Assembly (NCBI GenBank): GCA_964463605.1
Contig: CAYXBZ010000002.1
Coordinates: forward strand, 1-43,755
Length of the DNA stretch: 43,755 bases
Direction of reading: 5' to 3'
Origin: DAOLOF01 sp964463605
Lineage (GTDB): Bacteria > Patescibacteriota > Microgenomatia > UBA1400 > PJMF01
A program made the translations under genes and the position numbers. The notes beneath the pieces were generated by a model that was not told the origin of the DNA, ran no database searches, and was given only the letters and a program-made list of their open reading frames with translations. Of the stretch, positions 6,394 through 16,144 are shown in pieces. Position 1 is the stretch's first letter; each line of letters starts with the position of its first letter.

Positions 6394-9393
6394 ATGTTAA
6401 AGCTAATCAAAAATCTATTTGACGAAAACCAACGTAAACTCAATCAGTACCAACAGCTGGTGGATCAAATCAATGAGCTAGAGCCAACCATTAAAGAAAT
6501 GAGCGATGAAGAGTTGGCAGCGCAAACTGATAAGTTTAAACAGTTGCTGGCAGAAAAGCTACAAGACAACTCAGATCTATCTCAAGAAGAGCTTAAGCAA
6601 AAAGAAAAGCAGGCTCTAGACGAGATTTTGCCAGAAGCTTTTGCTACAGTGCGCGAGGTTTCTTGGCGAGTGCTAGGCATGCGTCACTTTGATGTGCAGC
6701 TGTTGGCTGGCATTGCAATTCACAACAGCATTATTACTGAGCAGAAAACTGGTGAAGGAAAAACCTTGACTGTGACCTGTCCTCTGTATCTTAATGCTTT
6801 GCTGGGCAAGGGTGCTCACCTGGTAACGGTTAACGACTATCTAGCCGAAATCGGTGCTGGCTGGATGGGTCCGGTTTATGAATTCTTGGGACTATCTTGC
6901 TCAGTGATTGTCCACGATCAAGCAAAACTTTATGATAGCTCGATTGACAGCGAAGACAGAGGCGATGAGCGTTTAGAGCATTTTCAAGACATCTCCCGTC
7001 AAGATGCTTACGCAGCTGATATTACTTACGGTACGAATAACGAGTTTGGTTTTGATTATCTGAGAGATAACATGGTTCAATCGCTCGATCAGATGGTTCA
7101 AAGGCAAAGATTCCCTCATAATTTTGCGATTGTTGATGAGGCTGACTCGATTTTGATTGATGAAGCCAGAACCCCTTTAATTATTTCTGCTCCCGACACT
7201 GAACCAACCCAAAAGTACTATGAGTATGCCAAGATGGTTAACTCCTTAACCAAGGATCAAGATTACAAGATTGACGAAAAATCTCGCACGGCAACTTTAA
7301 CTGATTTGGGCGTTAAAAGACTGGAGAAAAAGTTGGGGGTAAGCAATCTTTATGAGGAAGATTTTGAGACTATTCACTATTTAGAAACAGCTCTGAAAGC
7401 AAAAACTCTTTATAGCCGTGACAAAGAGTACATTGTTCGTGAAGGCGAAGTGGTGATCGTTGATGAGCACACTGGTCGGCTAATGTATGGCCGACGCTAT
7501 TCTGATGGACTTCATCAGGCTATCGAGGCTAAAGAAGGCGTGGCGATCCAACAGGAATCTAAAACATTAGCAACCATTTCCATTCAGAATTATTTTAGGA
7601 TGTACGATAAGTTATCTGGTATGACAGGAACGGCTGCTACTGAGGCTGACGAGTTTAATCAAATTTATGATACAGATGTCGTAGTAATTCCTACCTACAG
7701 AGAGGTGGTGAGAGATGACCGCGCTGATGTGATTTATAAGACCCAAGCGGCCAAGTACTCTGCCATCGCCAGAATGGTTGAGGAGATTAACCAAAAAGGA
7801 CAGCCGGTTTTGATTGGAACCAAATCAATTGATCACAACCAGATTATCTCTGATTTCCTTCGAAGAAAAAAAGTTAAGCACAATGTTTTGAACGCCAAAA
7901 ATAATGAGAAAGAAGCCTTTATCATTGCCGATGCAGGAAAAAAAGGCACCATCACTGTGGCCACCAACATTGCCGGTCGTGGTGTTGACATTATTTTAGG
8001 TGGAGCTAAACCAGAACTTAAAGATTATCGAAAAAAAGAAAAAGCTAAGAAAAAAATAAAACTTCCAAAAAAGTATGAGCATTTGCAGTTACCTCCGGCT
8101 GTGAATCCGGCCAACTATGATTTAGAAGCCTATGATAAAGCCCTAACAAAGTGGCAGAAAGATCATGATGAAGTGGTCGAGCTAGGTGGTTTATGCGTTA
8201 TCGGTTCAGAGCGACACGAGTCGCGAAGAATTGATAATCAACTGCGAGGTCGAGCCGGTCGTTTAGGTGATCCTGGTATGTCTCAGTTCTTTGTAAGTCT
8301 AGAAGATGAGATTATGCGTATCTTTGGTGGTGATCAGATTTCCAAGGTAATGGACATGCTCAAGATCAACGAGAATCAACCGATTCAGCATTCAATGGTG
8401 AGTAAGTCGATTGAGTCGGCGCAGGTTAAGGTAGAATCGTTTTTCTTTGACCAGCGCAAGAGATTGGTTGAGTTTGATGACGTGATGAACAAGCATCGAG
8501 AGATTATCTACAAACGCCGTAGAAGGCTGTTGGAGATGACAACCAACGAAACCGATTTGCTGCAAAATACTAACACTGATGATGAAAAGCTTGATAATCA
8601 ACAACTCTCGGTTAGAGAAGAGATCGAGCAGTATCTGCGCGATGAGATTGTGAGCATAGTAAACACCAACATGCCTGAAGAGCTGGATGAAGAAAGTGCC
8701 AACCACATTGTTAATGAGTTTGTGGGAGTGGTACCTTTTGACGAGAAGTCACAGCAGCAGATTGAGAAGCGCTTAGTTTCTTTAAGCTCGGCTTCTGATT
8801 TGGTAGAGGAGCTATGGAAGATTGTTAGTAAGGTTTATCAATCTCGAGAAGATAATCTGTCACCTGAAATGATGAGACAGTTAGAACGTTACGTGATTCT
8901 GTCAACCATTGATGAAAAGTGGATTGATCACCTGGATCAGATGGACTCACTTAAAGATGGTATTTGGCTTAGGGGTGATAAGCAAACGGTGTTGGCTGAA
9001 TATAAAAAGGAGTCATTTGTAATGTTTGAGACTTTGATCGACAGTGTTGAATCGACAATTGCTAGAAGAATTTTCCGCATTCAGCCTGCTAAGCAAAAAC
9101 GATCTCAAGCAGAAGTATTGTTAGATCAGGCTCAATATCAAAAAGAAGACGTTAACGAGCCTTTATCAAAAGAAGTGGCTGAAGCACAAATTCCAACTGG
9201 AGCACTGACTCCAAAAAGCACCGATGGGTCAACTTCAGACTTAGCTAAAGCAATGAGAGGAGCTGGCTCTGTATCCAGTCCTGGTCAAGGTACACGCAAG
9301 GCTAAAGTTGGCAGAAATAGCCCTTGCCCTTGTGGTAGTGGTCTGAAATACAAGGATTGTGGCTTAATTGGAGCTAAAGAACATCAAGAATAA
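6394..9393 (+). CDS. secA: Protein translocase ATPase SecA
   Basis: Motor of Sec-dependent export, driving preproteins through SecYEG. The ATG at 6394 gives MLKLIKNLFDENQRKL, the normal SecA start. An in-frame TTG at 6373 would add seven residues and is not needed. In the 999-1000 residues I see Walker A GEGKTL (near 120), the DEAD-type IVDEADSILIDEARTP (near 246-261), the helicase II region ERHESRRIDNQLRGRAGR, the helical scaffold, and a C-terminal zinc motif CPCGSGLKYKDCG. A Lys-rich insertion follows the GRGVDIILGG motif. The fpg gene follows at once, its Shine-Dalgarno overlapping the secA stop codon. A CATAAT box lies nine bases before the ATG. Confidence 0.97.
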   Translation: MLKLIKNLFDENQRKLNQYQQLVDQINELEPTIKEMSDEELAAQTDKFKQLLAEKLQDNSDLSQEELKQKEKQALDEILPEAFATVREVSWRVLGMRHFDVQLLAGIAIHNSIITEQKTGEGKTLTVTCPLYLNALLGKGAHLVTVNDYLAEIGAGWMGPVYEFLGLSCSVIVHDQAKLYDSSIDSEDRGDERLEHFQDISRQDAYAADITYGTNNEFGFDYLRDNMVQSLDQMVQRQRFPHNFAIVDEADSILIDEARTPLIISAPDTEPTQKYYEYAKMVNSLTKDQDYKIDEKSRTATLTDLGVKRLEKKLGVSNLYEEDFETIHYLETALKAKTLYSRDKEYIVREGEVVIVDEHTGRLMYGRRYSDGLHQAIEAKEGVAIQQESKTLATISIQNYFRMYDKLSGMTGTAATEADEFNQIYDTDVVVIPTYREVVRDDRADVIYKTQAAKYSAIARMVEEINQKGQPVLIGTKSIDHNQIISDFLRRKKVKHNVLNAKNNEKEAFIIADAGKKGTITVATNIAGRGVDIILGGAKPELKDYRKKEKAKKKIKLPKKYEHLQLPPAVNPANYDLEAYDKALTKWQKDHDEVVELGGLCVIGSERHESRRIDNQLRGRAGRLGDPGMSQFFVSLEDEIMRIFGGDQISKVMDMLKINENQPIQHSMVSKSIESAQVKVESFFFDQRKRLVEFDDVMNKHREIIYKRRRRLLEMTTNETDLLQNTNTDDEKLDNQQLSVREEIEQYLRDEIVSIVNTNMPEELDEESANHIVNEFVGVVPFDEKSQQQIEKRLVSLSSASDLVEELWKIVSKVYQSREDNLSPEMMRQLERYVILSTIDEKWIDHLDQMDSLKDGIWLRGDKQTVLAEYKKESFVMFETLIDSVESTIARRIFRIQPAKQKRSQAEVLLDQAQYQKEDVNEPLSKEVAEAQIPTGALTPKSTDGSTSDLAKAMRGAGSVSSPGQGTRKAKVGRNSPCPCGSGLKYKDCGLIGAKEHQE

Positions 9394-9397
9394 GGAG
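9392..9397 (+). promoter_or_regulatory. Shine-Dalgarno of fpg overlapping the secA stop
   Basis: AAGGAG overlaps the secA TAA (9391-9393) and sits four bases before the fpg ATG. It supports the chosen start and translation from a shared secA-fpg message. Confidence 0.7.
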
Positions 9398-9401
9398 TTT
9401 A

Positions 9402-10250
9402 ATGCCAGAACTTCCAGAAGTTGAAACGGTCAAGCAGAGACTGTCAGAAATTCTGACTGGTAAAACTATTTCACAGATCAAAGTCCTCAGAGAAAAAAGT
9501 TTTAAAGGAAATCCTCAACAAGTGGCTGGTTTATGTATTAATAATATTTCGCGACGGGCTAAGTTGTTGCGCTTTAAGTTTGACAACAATCTTAACCTAC
9601 TGATTCACCTCAAAATGACAGGTCAGCTGATTTACACTGATAATGATCAAAGAATTGGCGGTGGTCACCCCACTGCCGACTGGGTGGACTCTCTCCCTTC
9701 TTCTCACACTAGAGTTGTAATCCATTTTGAAGATGGATCCACTCTTTTCTTTAATGACATGCGAGTTTTTGGGTGGATTAAGATGCTAACGGATGATCAG
9801 ATACAACAAGAGTACTCTCGTTATGGGCCTGATGCCAACAGCTCTGAGTTTACCGCTGAGTATTTAAAGGAAAAACTACAGACTAGAACCATCGCCATCA
9901 AGCAAGCCATTATGATTAACGAAATATTGGCTGGCGTGGGTAACATTTATGCTTCAGAAGCATTATTTTTAGCTGGCATTGATCCTAGAAAATCGGCAAA
10001 AAAATTAAGTTTGCAGGAAGTTAAGTTGCTAGTTGTAGAGATTAAAAAGGTAATTGAGGCAGGCATTAAGCATGGTGGCACTACTTTTGATGGCAAGTTT
10101 GTTGATGTTTCTGGGTTATCTGGAAATCATCAGAAGCATTTGCATGTTTATGGGCGCGATGGTGATAATTGCGATAATTGCGGAAGCGAAATCAAGAAAG
10201 TTAAGATTGGTGGTAGGGGCACCTATTATTGTGAGCATTGTCAGAGTTAA
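9402..10250 (+). CDS. mutM: Formamidopyrimidine-DNA glycosylase
   Basis: Removes 8-oxoguanine and formamidopyrimidines and cuts the abasic site by beta,delta-elimination. The N-terminus MPELPEVETV supplies the catalytic proline (after Met removal) and glutamate. The LIHLKMTGQL stretch carries the conserved lysine. The helix-two-turn-helix region contains GNIYASEALF. The C-terminal zinc finger has four cysteines (CDNC and CEHC) framing GGRGTYYC. The length of 282 residues is normal. It follows secA in one operon and is followed by a Nudix gene that may act on oxidised nucleotides, so the two could share a role against oxidative base damage. Confidence 0.96.
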   Translation: MPELPEVETVKQRLSEILTGKTISQIKVLREKSFKGNPQQVAGLCINNISRRAKLLRFKFDNNLNLLIHLKMTGQLIYTDNDQRIGGGHPTADWVDSLPSSHTRVVIHFEDGSTLFFNDMRVFGWIKMLTDDQIQQEYSRYGPDANSSEFTAEYLKEKLQTRTIAIKQAIMINEILAGVGNIYASEALFLAGIDPRKSAKKLSLQEVKLLVVEIKKVIEAGIKHGGTTFDGKFVDVSGLSGNHQKHLHVYGRDGDNCDNCGSEIKKVKIGGRGTYYCEHCQS

Positions 10251-10272
10251 TAACTGAGTCTAATGAAAATAT

Positions 10273-10764
10273 ATGAGAATTCTTAAGCCAGCTGTCACGA
10301 TTTTTTTACATCATCAAAATAAATTTCTTTTTATTAGAAAAAATAAAGATAGGAAAGTTGACGCTGGTCGATTGAATGGGGTTGGCGGCAAAGTTGAGCC
10401 TGACGAAGACTTTTTAACGGCTGCTATTCGTGAAACTAAAGAAGAAACTGGGATTGAGGTAGGCGAAGATGAAATGAAATTCTGCGGTCTGCTTCGAACC
10501 ACAGGAGGCTATCCTGTTGATTGGCTAGTTGGGTTTTTCTTGGTAGAGGTTGACAGCTTTGAGTTACCAATTGGAGACAAGTGCAGAGAAGGAGTTTTTC
10601 GATGGATGAGTCCGCAAGAGTTTAAAGAAAATGATAAGCCAGTTGTAGATGATCTTAACTATTTATTTCCAGATTATCTTATAAAAGATGAAACTTTTTT
10701 CGCCCAAGCTGACATTAATTCTGAAGAAAAGATCGTTAGGTTTAATGTAAAAACTTTGGGGTAA
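10273..10764 (+). CDS. Nudix hydrolase (possible oxidised-nucleotide pyrophosphatase)
   Basis: A 163-residue protein with a complete Nudix box GX5EX7REUXEEXGU, seen as GGKVEPDEDF and then RETKEETGI (residues about 38-60). Nudix enzymes cleave nucleoside diphosphates linked to another group. The upstream GRLNGVGGKVE context resembles MTH1-like 8-oxo-dGTP hydrolases, and the neighbouring fpg gene fits that idea, but the substrate is inferred. It begins 22 bases after fpg. It converges with the transketolase genes, only 25 bases apart, with no clear terminator between them. Confidence 0.88.
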   Translation: MRILKPAVTIFLHHQNKFLFIRKNKDRKVDAGRLNGVGGKVEPDEDFLTAAIRETKEETGIEVGEDEMKFCGLLRTTGGYPVDWLVGFFLVEVDSFELPIGDKCREGVFRWMSPQEFKENDKPVVDDLNYLFPDYLIKDETFFAQADINSEEKIVRFNVKTLG

Positions 10765-10789
10765 AAGTATTGGGGAATGTTTGTTTGAT

Positions 10790-11737
10790 TTAATAAAGCA
10801 AATCTCCAGCTTTTTTGGCAATACTTGCGCTGTCAATTTTGTACTTCTTTTTTAAATCATTTCCTGACCCCGACTCCCCAAAGGTATCATCAACTGCGAC
10901 CATATCAAACCTAATCTCAGGCTTGATTTTTTGGTTAAGTTCTTGGCTGATTACTTCAGCTACTGCTGATCCCAATCCTCCAAATTTTTGATGATCTTCA
11001 ACCGTTAAAATCCGACCAGTAGTATTGGCTGCAGTGATGATAGCCTCAACATCCAGTGGTTTGATAGTATGCATATTAATTACTTGAGCCGATATTCCTT
11101 GCTTGTTAAGTAACTTTGAAGCTTCCAGAGCATCGTGTACGCTGTCACCACATGCAATAATTGTTAGGTCTTCACCCTTTTTTAATTCCTGGGCTTTTCC
11201 GATTTCAAAATGCACATCTGTGATAAGAACAGGTAACTTGGGTCTAGATAGTCTTAGGTAAGCAGGACCGATATCCTCAGCTAGAGCTAAGACTGCTGCC
11301 TCTGCTTGAGCGGCGTCGCAAGGAACTACGACTTTCATGTTTGGCAAACAGCGCATCATAGCAATGTCTTCAAGAGCTTGGTGAGTAGCTCCATCGGGAC
11401 CAGTAGACAAGCCAGCGTGCCCACCAACAATCTTTACGTTCAAATTACTGTAGGCTACCGACACTCTGATTTGATCCCAGCTTCTGCCAGGACTAAAGAC
11501 AGCAAAACTGGCAGCGAAGGGAATTTTTCCAGCTAGAGCCAAACCAGCCGAAACTCCAACTAAACTTTGTTCGGCTACTCCCACTTGAACAAACCGATCG
11601 GGATACTGTTGTTCAAAATTGCTCAGACGCATTGATTCAGTGAGATCAGCACAAACGGCGTAAACTTTTGTGTTGTGTTTAGCCACATCTTGCATCCCTT
11701 GACCAAATCCATCTCTTGTTGCTGCTTGTTCTGACAT
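10790..11737 (-). CDS. Transketolase, C-terminal subunit
   Basis: Carries the pyrimidine-binding and C-terminal domains of transketolase. Visible landmarks are VGVAEQSLVGVSAGLALAG, with the glutamate that activates thiamine diphosphate, and a later GRILTVEDHQKFGGLGSAV stretch typical of the C-terminal domain. A longer open frame to 11812 exists, but the ATG at 11737 (MSEQAATRDGFG) is preferred because it begins four bases after the stop of the N-terminal subunit and avoids overlapping it. About 315 residues. Together the two proteins would transfer two-carbon units between sugar phosphates in the non-oxidative pentose phosphate pathway. Confidence 0.92.
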   Translation of the reverse strand: MSEQAATRDGFGQGMQDVAKHNTKVYAVCADLTESMRLSNFEQQYPDRFVQVGVAEQSLVGVSAGLALAGKIPFAASFAVFSPGRSWDQIRVSVAYSNLNVKIVGGHAGLSTGPDGATHQALEDIAMMRCLPNMKVVVPCDAAQAEAAVLALAEDIGPAYLRLSRPKLPVLITDVHFEIGKAQELKKGEDLTIIACGDSVHDALEASKLLNKQGISAQVINMHTIKPLDVEAIITAANTTGRILTVEDHQKFGGLGSAVAEVISQELNQKIKPEIRFDMVAVDDTFGESGSGNDLKKKYKIDSASIAKKAGDLLY

Positions 11738-11741
11738 ATAT

Positions 11742-12584
11742 TTATGATTGTTTAAGTTGTTTGATTGCTTGTTCTGCTTCGCTTGCGTCTGGAGCTTTTC
11801 CGTGCCACTCATGCTTGTTTTCCATAAAATCTACTCCCTTACCAGGTATGGTGTTGGCGATGATAACTGAGGGATATTGATCTTGAATAGCTACTTCGCA
11901 AACGGTGAATATCTGTTGCAGATTGTGAGCGTCAACTTCATATGTTTTTATGCTAAATGTTTCAATCTTTTTCCTTAATGTTTCTAAAGGCATCACTTTT
12001 TCGGTGTTTCCTTCAATTTGAATGAAGTTACGATCAACGATAATGGTGAGGTTATCAAGTTGATATTTTGCTGCAAATAAATACGATTCCCAAGTTTGGC
12101 CTTCTTGATGCTCTCCATCGCTTGTGATGCAAAAGACTCGATTCTTTTTATTATCTCTTTTGAGAGCTAAAGCCAAGCCACAAGCCTGAGAAATTCCTTG
12201 ACCAAGAGGACCGGAGCTATTTTCTATTCCCGGAAGTGATCCTAATTGAGGATGACCTTGTAAGCGACTATTTATTTTTCGAAGTGAGTTTAGCTCAATG
12301 GCTGGAAAAAAACCAACCATATTTAGTAGTGCATACAAAATTGGACAGATATGTCCATTTGATAATAAGAGATAATCTCTTTGTGGCCAGCTGGGATTAT
12401 TGGCTTGGTATTTTAAAACTTGAAAATACAAGACGGTAAATACGTCAGCCATGCCCAGAGAGCCGGCAGGATGGCCCGATTCTGCTTTTTCAAGCATCTC
12501 GATTACTTTTATTCTAGCTTCACGAGCAAGATCTTTTAGTTGCGAGATTCTGTCGGATGATAATTTGTCAGAAGAAGACGTCAT
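11742..12584 (-). CDS. Transketolase, N-terminal (thiamine diphosphate-binding) subunit
   Basis: Contains the diphosphate-binding domain of transketolase. Near the start is ESGHPAGSLGMADV, and the ThDP and metal motif is the GDGEHQEGQTWE stretch followed by the expected Asn in VDRNF. At 280 residues it is only the first half of a usual 650-residue enzyme. The second half is encoded by the next gene, four bases downstream on the same strand. Split transketolases are known in archaea and several bacterial groups, so this is a natural arrangement and not a frameshift: each half has its own start and an intact end. Confidence 0.93.
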   Translation of the reverse strand: MTSSSDKLSSDRISQLKDLAREARIKVIEMLEKAESGHPAGSLGMADVFTVLYFQVLKYQANNPSWPQRDYLLLSNGHICPILYALLNMVGFFPAIELNSLRKINSRLQGHPQLGSLPGIENSSGPLGQGISQACGLALALKRDNKKNRVFCITSDGEHQEGQTWESYLFAAKYQLDNLTIIVDRNFIQIEGNTEKVMPLETLRKKIETFSIKTYEVDAHNLQQIFTVCEVAIQDQYPSVIIANTIPGKGVDFMENKHEWHGKAPDASEAEQAIKQLKQS

Positions 12585-12631
12585 AATTTTTTATCACTCG
12601 TGTTTGGGTAGAGTGCAACAAACTCAAAAAA

Positions 12632-15600
12632 TTAGGTATCAAGTAATTTTGTAATCTTGTTTTCAAGTTCTGAGCTAAACTTAACGGTGTAAGGAAGCTT
12701 GAGTCTTCTTGGACTGCCACCATTAGGAATAATTATAGTCACAATATCTTTTCCAGGGTGAGATTTTAACAGTTCACCAAGTTTTTGGAGCGTTTCTTTC
12801 TCGGTTTTTCTGGGGATGAATATTTCGTGGGAGTTTTTTTCATTTTCAAACTCAATTTCTTTTTGGTTGGGCACAGAAATTTTTTCAGCTATAAGATTGA
12901 TTTCTCCATCTCGATCATTAATTTTTCCCTTTATTAATACAACCTTGTCAGGAGATAAAATTTCAGAATATGCCTGATAGGTTTTCGGAAAAACTACAAA
13001 TCTAATTGAACCGGTTTGATCTTGAAGTGTGCCAAAGCACATGGCTTTACTATCTTTTCGAGTTAAAACCTCACGTAAGTTGGTGATCACTCCACCAAAT
13101 AAAAAAGTGTTACCAATGTTAATGTTGGGATCAATATCTCCAATTTTTTTATTGGCTCGATTACTGACCGCATCTAAAGCATCTGCCATAGGATGATCGG
13201 TTAAATATAGTCCTAAAAGTTCCTTTTCAAATGACAAAAGTTCCTTTTGAGGATACTCAGGTATCTGAGGAAAGCTGTCTTGGATATTGGTTACATTGTC
13301 AGCGATTTTTGCAAAAAGGTTATCTTGTCCGTCATCCTCACTTTCATAAGCAGAAGCTGTTTGTCGAATCTCTTCAAAATTTTCAAGCATGCTAGCTCTG
13401 GTGCCAAACTCATCCATTGCTCCCACTTTTACTAAAGATTCTAAAACTGTTTTATTTACTTTTCGGCTGTCGGTGGTTTGAATAAATTGAGTAAATGAAT
13501 TAAATTGACCCACTTTCTCTCTAGTCTCAAAAATATTTTCAAGAGCTGCTTCACCCACATTCTTAATGGCATTCAAGCTAAAGCGAATAGCTTTCTTGTT
13601 GAGAGAGTCTTTGTTGGATTCAATACGAAAATTAATACCTGATTTATTAATGTCGGGAGGTAAAATTTTAATACCCATTTGTTTACTGGCTTCAATCGCT
13701 ACCGCAACCTTCTCGTCTCTATTAGCCGATTTAGAGCTAGATTCAACACTCATTAAAGCAGTCATGTACTCAACCGGATAGTTTGCTTTTAGATAGGCAG
13801 TTTGATACGAGATCATGCCGTAGCTGGCAGCGTGTGATTTATTGAAGCCGTAATTGGCAAATGCTTCAATGAATCCCCAAACTTTGTTGGCTGTTTGCTC
13901 GTCATAATTTTTTGCTACCGACTCTTTTACGAATCTTTTTTTGTTTTTATCAAGAATCTTTTTCTTCTTTTTTCCGATGGCTCGTCGTAAAACATCTGCT
14001 TCTCCCAGACTGAATCCAGCCATGACGTTGGCAATCTGCAATATTTGCTCTTGATAAACCATAATACCGTATGTTTCTTCTAAAACAGATTTAAGTGAAG
14101 GGTGAGGATAAGTGACTGACTCCGGATTATGTTTTCCCTCAATAAACTGAGGAATTAGATCCATTGGACCTGGTCGGTAAAGAGCCAGCATGGCTGTAAT
14201 GTCAGAGAATTGAGATGGTTTAAGATTTCTTGCAACTCGCCTCATACCGGCGGATTCAAGTTGAAAAACTCCTGTAGTTTCTCCGCTGCTAATTAAATTG
14301 TAAGTCTTCTTATCATCTAAAGGAATATTGGCTAAATCTACCTCTTTATTTTGATTTTCCTTAATTAAATTAATGGCTGCCTGAATGGTCGAAAGATTTC
14401 TTAATCCTAGAAAATCAAACTTGATCAATCCGATAGCATCATCGTTAATGTTGCAGTCAAGTGAGTACATATCGTATTGAGTAACGGTATCGCCAGTTTT
14501 TCCGTCTTGTTGAATGGGGGTATATTCGGGCAATGGCTTATCAGCAATAATTACGGCGGCGGCATGCACACTGCTGTGGCGAACCGTTCCCTCGACTTTC
14601 ATTGCTAAATCAAGTAGTTTGCGATATTTTGGCTGCTTATAATACTCTCCAAGCTCAGTAACGGTATTAATCGCTTCTTTTAAGCTAGTTTTCTTTTGAG
14701 GATTGTTGGGTACTAATTTGGCAATTCTGTCAGGATCTTCATAGGGCATCCCCAGGACACGACCGATATCTCTAATAGCCACTCGTGCCTCCATTCTTCC
14801 AAAAGTGATTACATGACCGACAACATCGTGACCATATTTTTTTGAGACATATTGAATCACCTCCTCTCTCCGATCATCGGCGAAATCAATATCAACATCT
14901 GGAGGGGTTGGTCTTTGAGGATTGAGAAAACGCTCAAATGGTAAGCCGTGTTGAAAAGGATTAATGGTGGTAATATCAAGTCCGTATGAAACGATTGAAC
15001 CGGCCGCACTGCCACGGCCAGGTCCAACTCCAATTCCTTGATCTTTGGCCCATTTAACGAAATCATGAGTTACTAAAAAATAGGTGTCATAACCTTTGTC
15101 GTGAATCACTTTCAACTCATAGTCCATTCTTTCTTGTGTTTGTTGATCGATCTCTCCAAATTTTGAGATTAATCCTTGGGTGGTGAGCTTTCTTAAATAA
15201 GTGGCGTCAGTTTCATCTTTGGGAAGTGGAAATTTGGGAAAAATCAGTTGACCTGTGGGTATTGTAAGATTGCATTTATTAGCTATTTCTAAAGTATTTT
15301 TAATGGCGTCAGGATAATCGGCAAAGATGTTTGCCATCTCTTCAGGTGTTTTGAGATAGAATTCCGGGGCGTCAATCATTGACATTCTATCTGAGTCAGA
15401 GATGAGTTTCCTGGTTCCAACGGCTAATAGTGCATCTTGAGCTTGAGCGTCATCCTTGTTTAAATAGTGAACATCGTTGGTAGCCACCAAAGGTAAATTG
15501 AGTGTGCGAGCAAAATCCACCAACTGTGTGTTTAGTGTTTTTTGATCTTTGAGTCCATGATCTTGAATTTCAATATAAAATCGATTTTTAAAAAGCTGTT

Positions 15601-16087
15601 TATATTGGTCAAGTTTTTCTTCAACCTCGTTCTTTTTCTTTTGTTGAATCAGTTTTGCAAAATAGCCATTCATACAACCGCTTAAAACAATAACTCCGTC
15701 AGCATGTTTAAACAATGTATCTTCATCGATCCTGGGCTTGTAGTGAAAACCTTCAAAGTGAGCAATACTTACAAGCCTCATTAAGTTTTGGTAGCCTTCA
15801 AAGTTTTGTGCCAGGAGTGTGAGATGAGCTTGATCTTCTCCGACATGCTTTTGCTTCTGAGTTAATTTCTCTTTGGCTAGATATACCTCACAACCCACAA
15901 TAGGATTGATATCGTTTCGTTTGCAGGTGTTATAAAACTCAACTGCCCCGTGCATGTTGCCGTGATCGGTCAGGGCCACAGCATTCTGCTTGTGTTCTTT
16001 AACTTTTTCTACCAAAGGTCCAAACTTGGTTAAACCATCCAGCATTGAATATTCAGAGTGAAGATGAAGGTGAACAAAATCTGCCAT
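12632..16087 (-). CDS. dnaE: DNA polymerase III alpha subunit
   Basis: Replicative polymerase of 1151 residues. The N-terminal PHP domain (HLHSEYSMLDG, ALTDHGNMHG, ATNDVHY) keeps its metal-ligand histidines and aspartates. The palm carries the catalytic Asp pair in PDVDIDFADDRR near residue 395-405 and a third acidic residue in KFDFLGLR. Fingers (YRPGPMDLIPQFIEGKH, IMVYQEQI), a helix-hairpin-helix region and a C-terminal OB fold (TGSIRFVVFP) follow. The length is normal for DnaE1. The TATATT box six bases before the ATG suggests a leaderless message. It stands between gatB upstream and the transketolase genes downstream, on the same strand. Confidence 0.97.
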   Translation of the reverse strand: MADFVHLHLHSEYSMLDGLTKFGPLVEKVKEHKQNAVALTDHGNMHGAVEFYNTCKRNDINPIVGCEVYLAKEKLTQKQKHVGEDQAHLTLLAQNFEGYQNLMRLVSIAHFEGFHYKPRIDEDTLFKHADGVIVLSGCMNGYFAKLIQQKKKNEVEEKLDQYKQLFKNRFYIEIQDHGLKDQKTLNTQLVDFARTLNLPLVATNDVHYLNKDDAQAQDALLAVGTRKLISDSDRMSMIDAPEFYLKTPEEMANIFADYPDAIKNTLEIANKCNLTIPTGQLIFPKFPLPKDETDATYLRKLTTQGLISKFGEIDQQTQERMDYELKVIHDKGYDTYFLVTHDFVKWAKDQGIGVGPGRGSAAGSIVSYGLDITTINPFQHGLPFERFLNPQRPTPPDVDIDFADDRREEVIQYVSKKYGHDVVGHVITFGRMEARVAIRDIGRVLGMPYEDPDRIAKLVPNNPQKKTSLKEAINTVTELGEYYKQPKYRKLLDLAMKVEGTVRHSSVHAAAVIIADKPLPEYTPIQQDGKTGDTVTQYDMYSLDCNINDDAIGLIKFDFLGLRNLSTIQAAINLIKENQNKEVDLANIPLDDKKTYNLISSGETTGVFQLESAGMRRVARNLKPSQFSDITAMLALYRPGPMDLIPQFIEGKHNPESVTYPHPSLKSVLEETYGIMVYQEQILQIANVMAGFSLGEADVLRRAIGKKKKKILDKNKKRFVKESVAKNYDEQTANKVWGFIEAFANYGFNKSHAASYGMISYQTAYLKANYPVEYMTALMSVESSSKSANRDEKVAVAIEASKQMGIKILPPDINKSGINFRIESNKDSLNKKAIRFSLNAIKNVGEAALENIFETREKVGQFNSFTQFIQTTDSRKVNKTVLESLVKVGAMDEFGTRASMLENFEEIRQTASAYESEDDGQDNLFAKIADNVTNIQDSFPQIPEYPQKELLSFEKELLGLYLTDHPMADALDAVSNRANKKIGDIDPNINIGNTFLFGGVITNLREVLTRKDSKAMCFGTLQDQTGSIRFVVFPKTYQAYSEILSPDKVVLIKGKINDRDGEINLIAEKISVPNQKEIEFENEKNSHEIFIPRKTEKETLQKLGELLKSHPGKDIVTIIIPNGGSPRRLKLPYTVKFSSELENKITKLLDT

Positions 16088-16093
16088 AGATCT

Positions 16094-16099
16094 AATATA
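16094..16099 (-). promoter_or_regulatory. -10-like box of dnaE
   Basis: Read on the minus strand this is TATATT, six bases before the dnaE ATG. No good -35 box stands 16-18 bases further up. If used, transcription would start at or next to the start codon. Confidence 0.35.
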
Positions 16100-16144
16100 T
16101 CAAAGATTCTAAAACGAAAGGAACCTATCGCCGCCAAACCTCCT

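Noticed and set aside
11738..11812. Upstream extension of the C-terminal transketolase gene
   Set aside because: The extra 25 codons lie within the N-terminal subunit gene and are Gln/Lys/Asn-rich. The ATG at 11737 gives the normal start.
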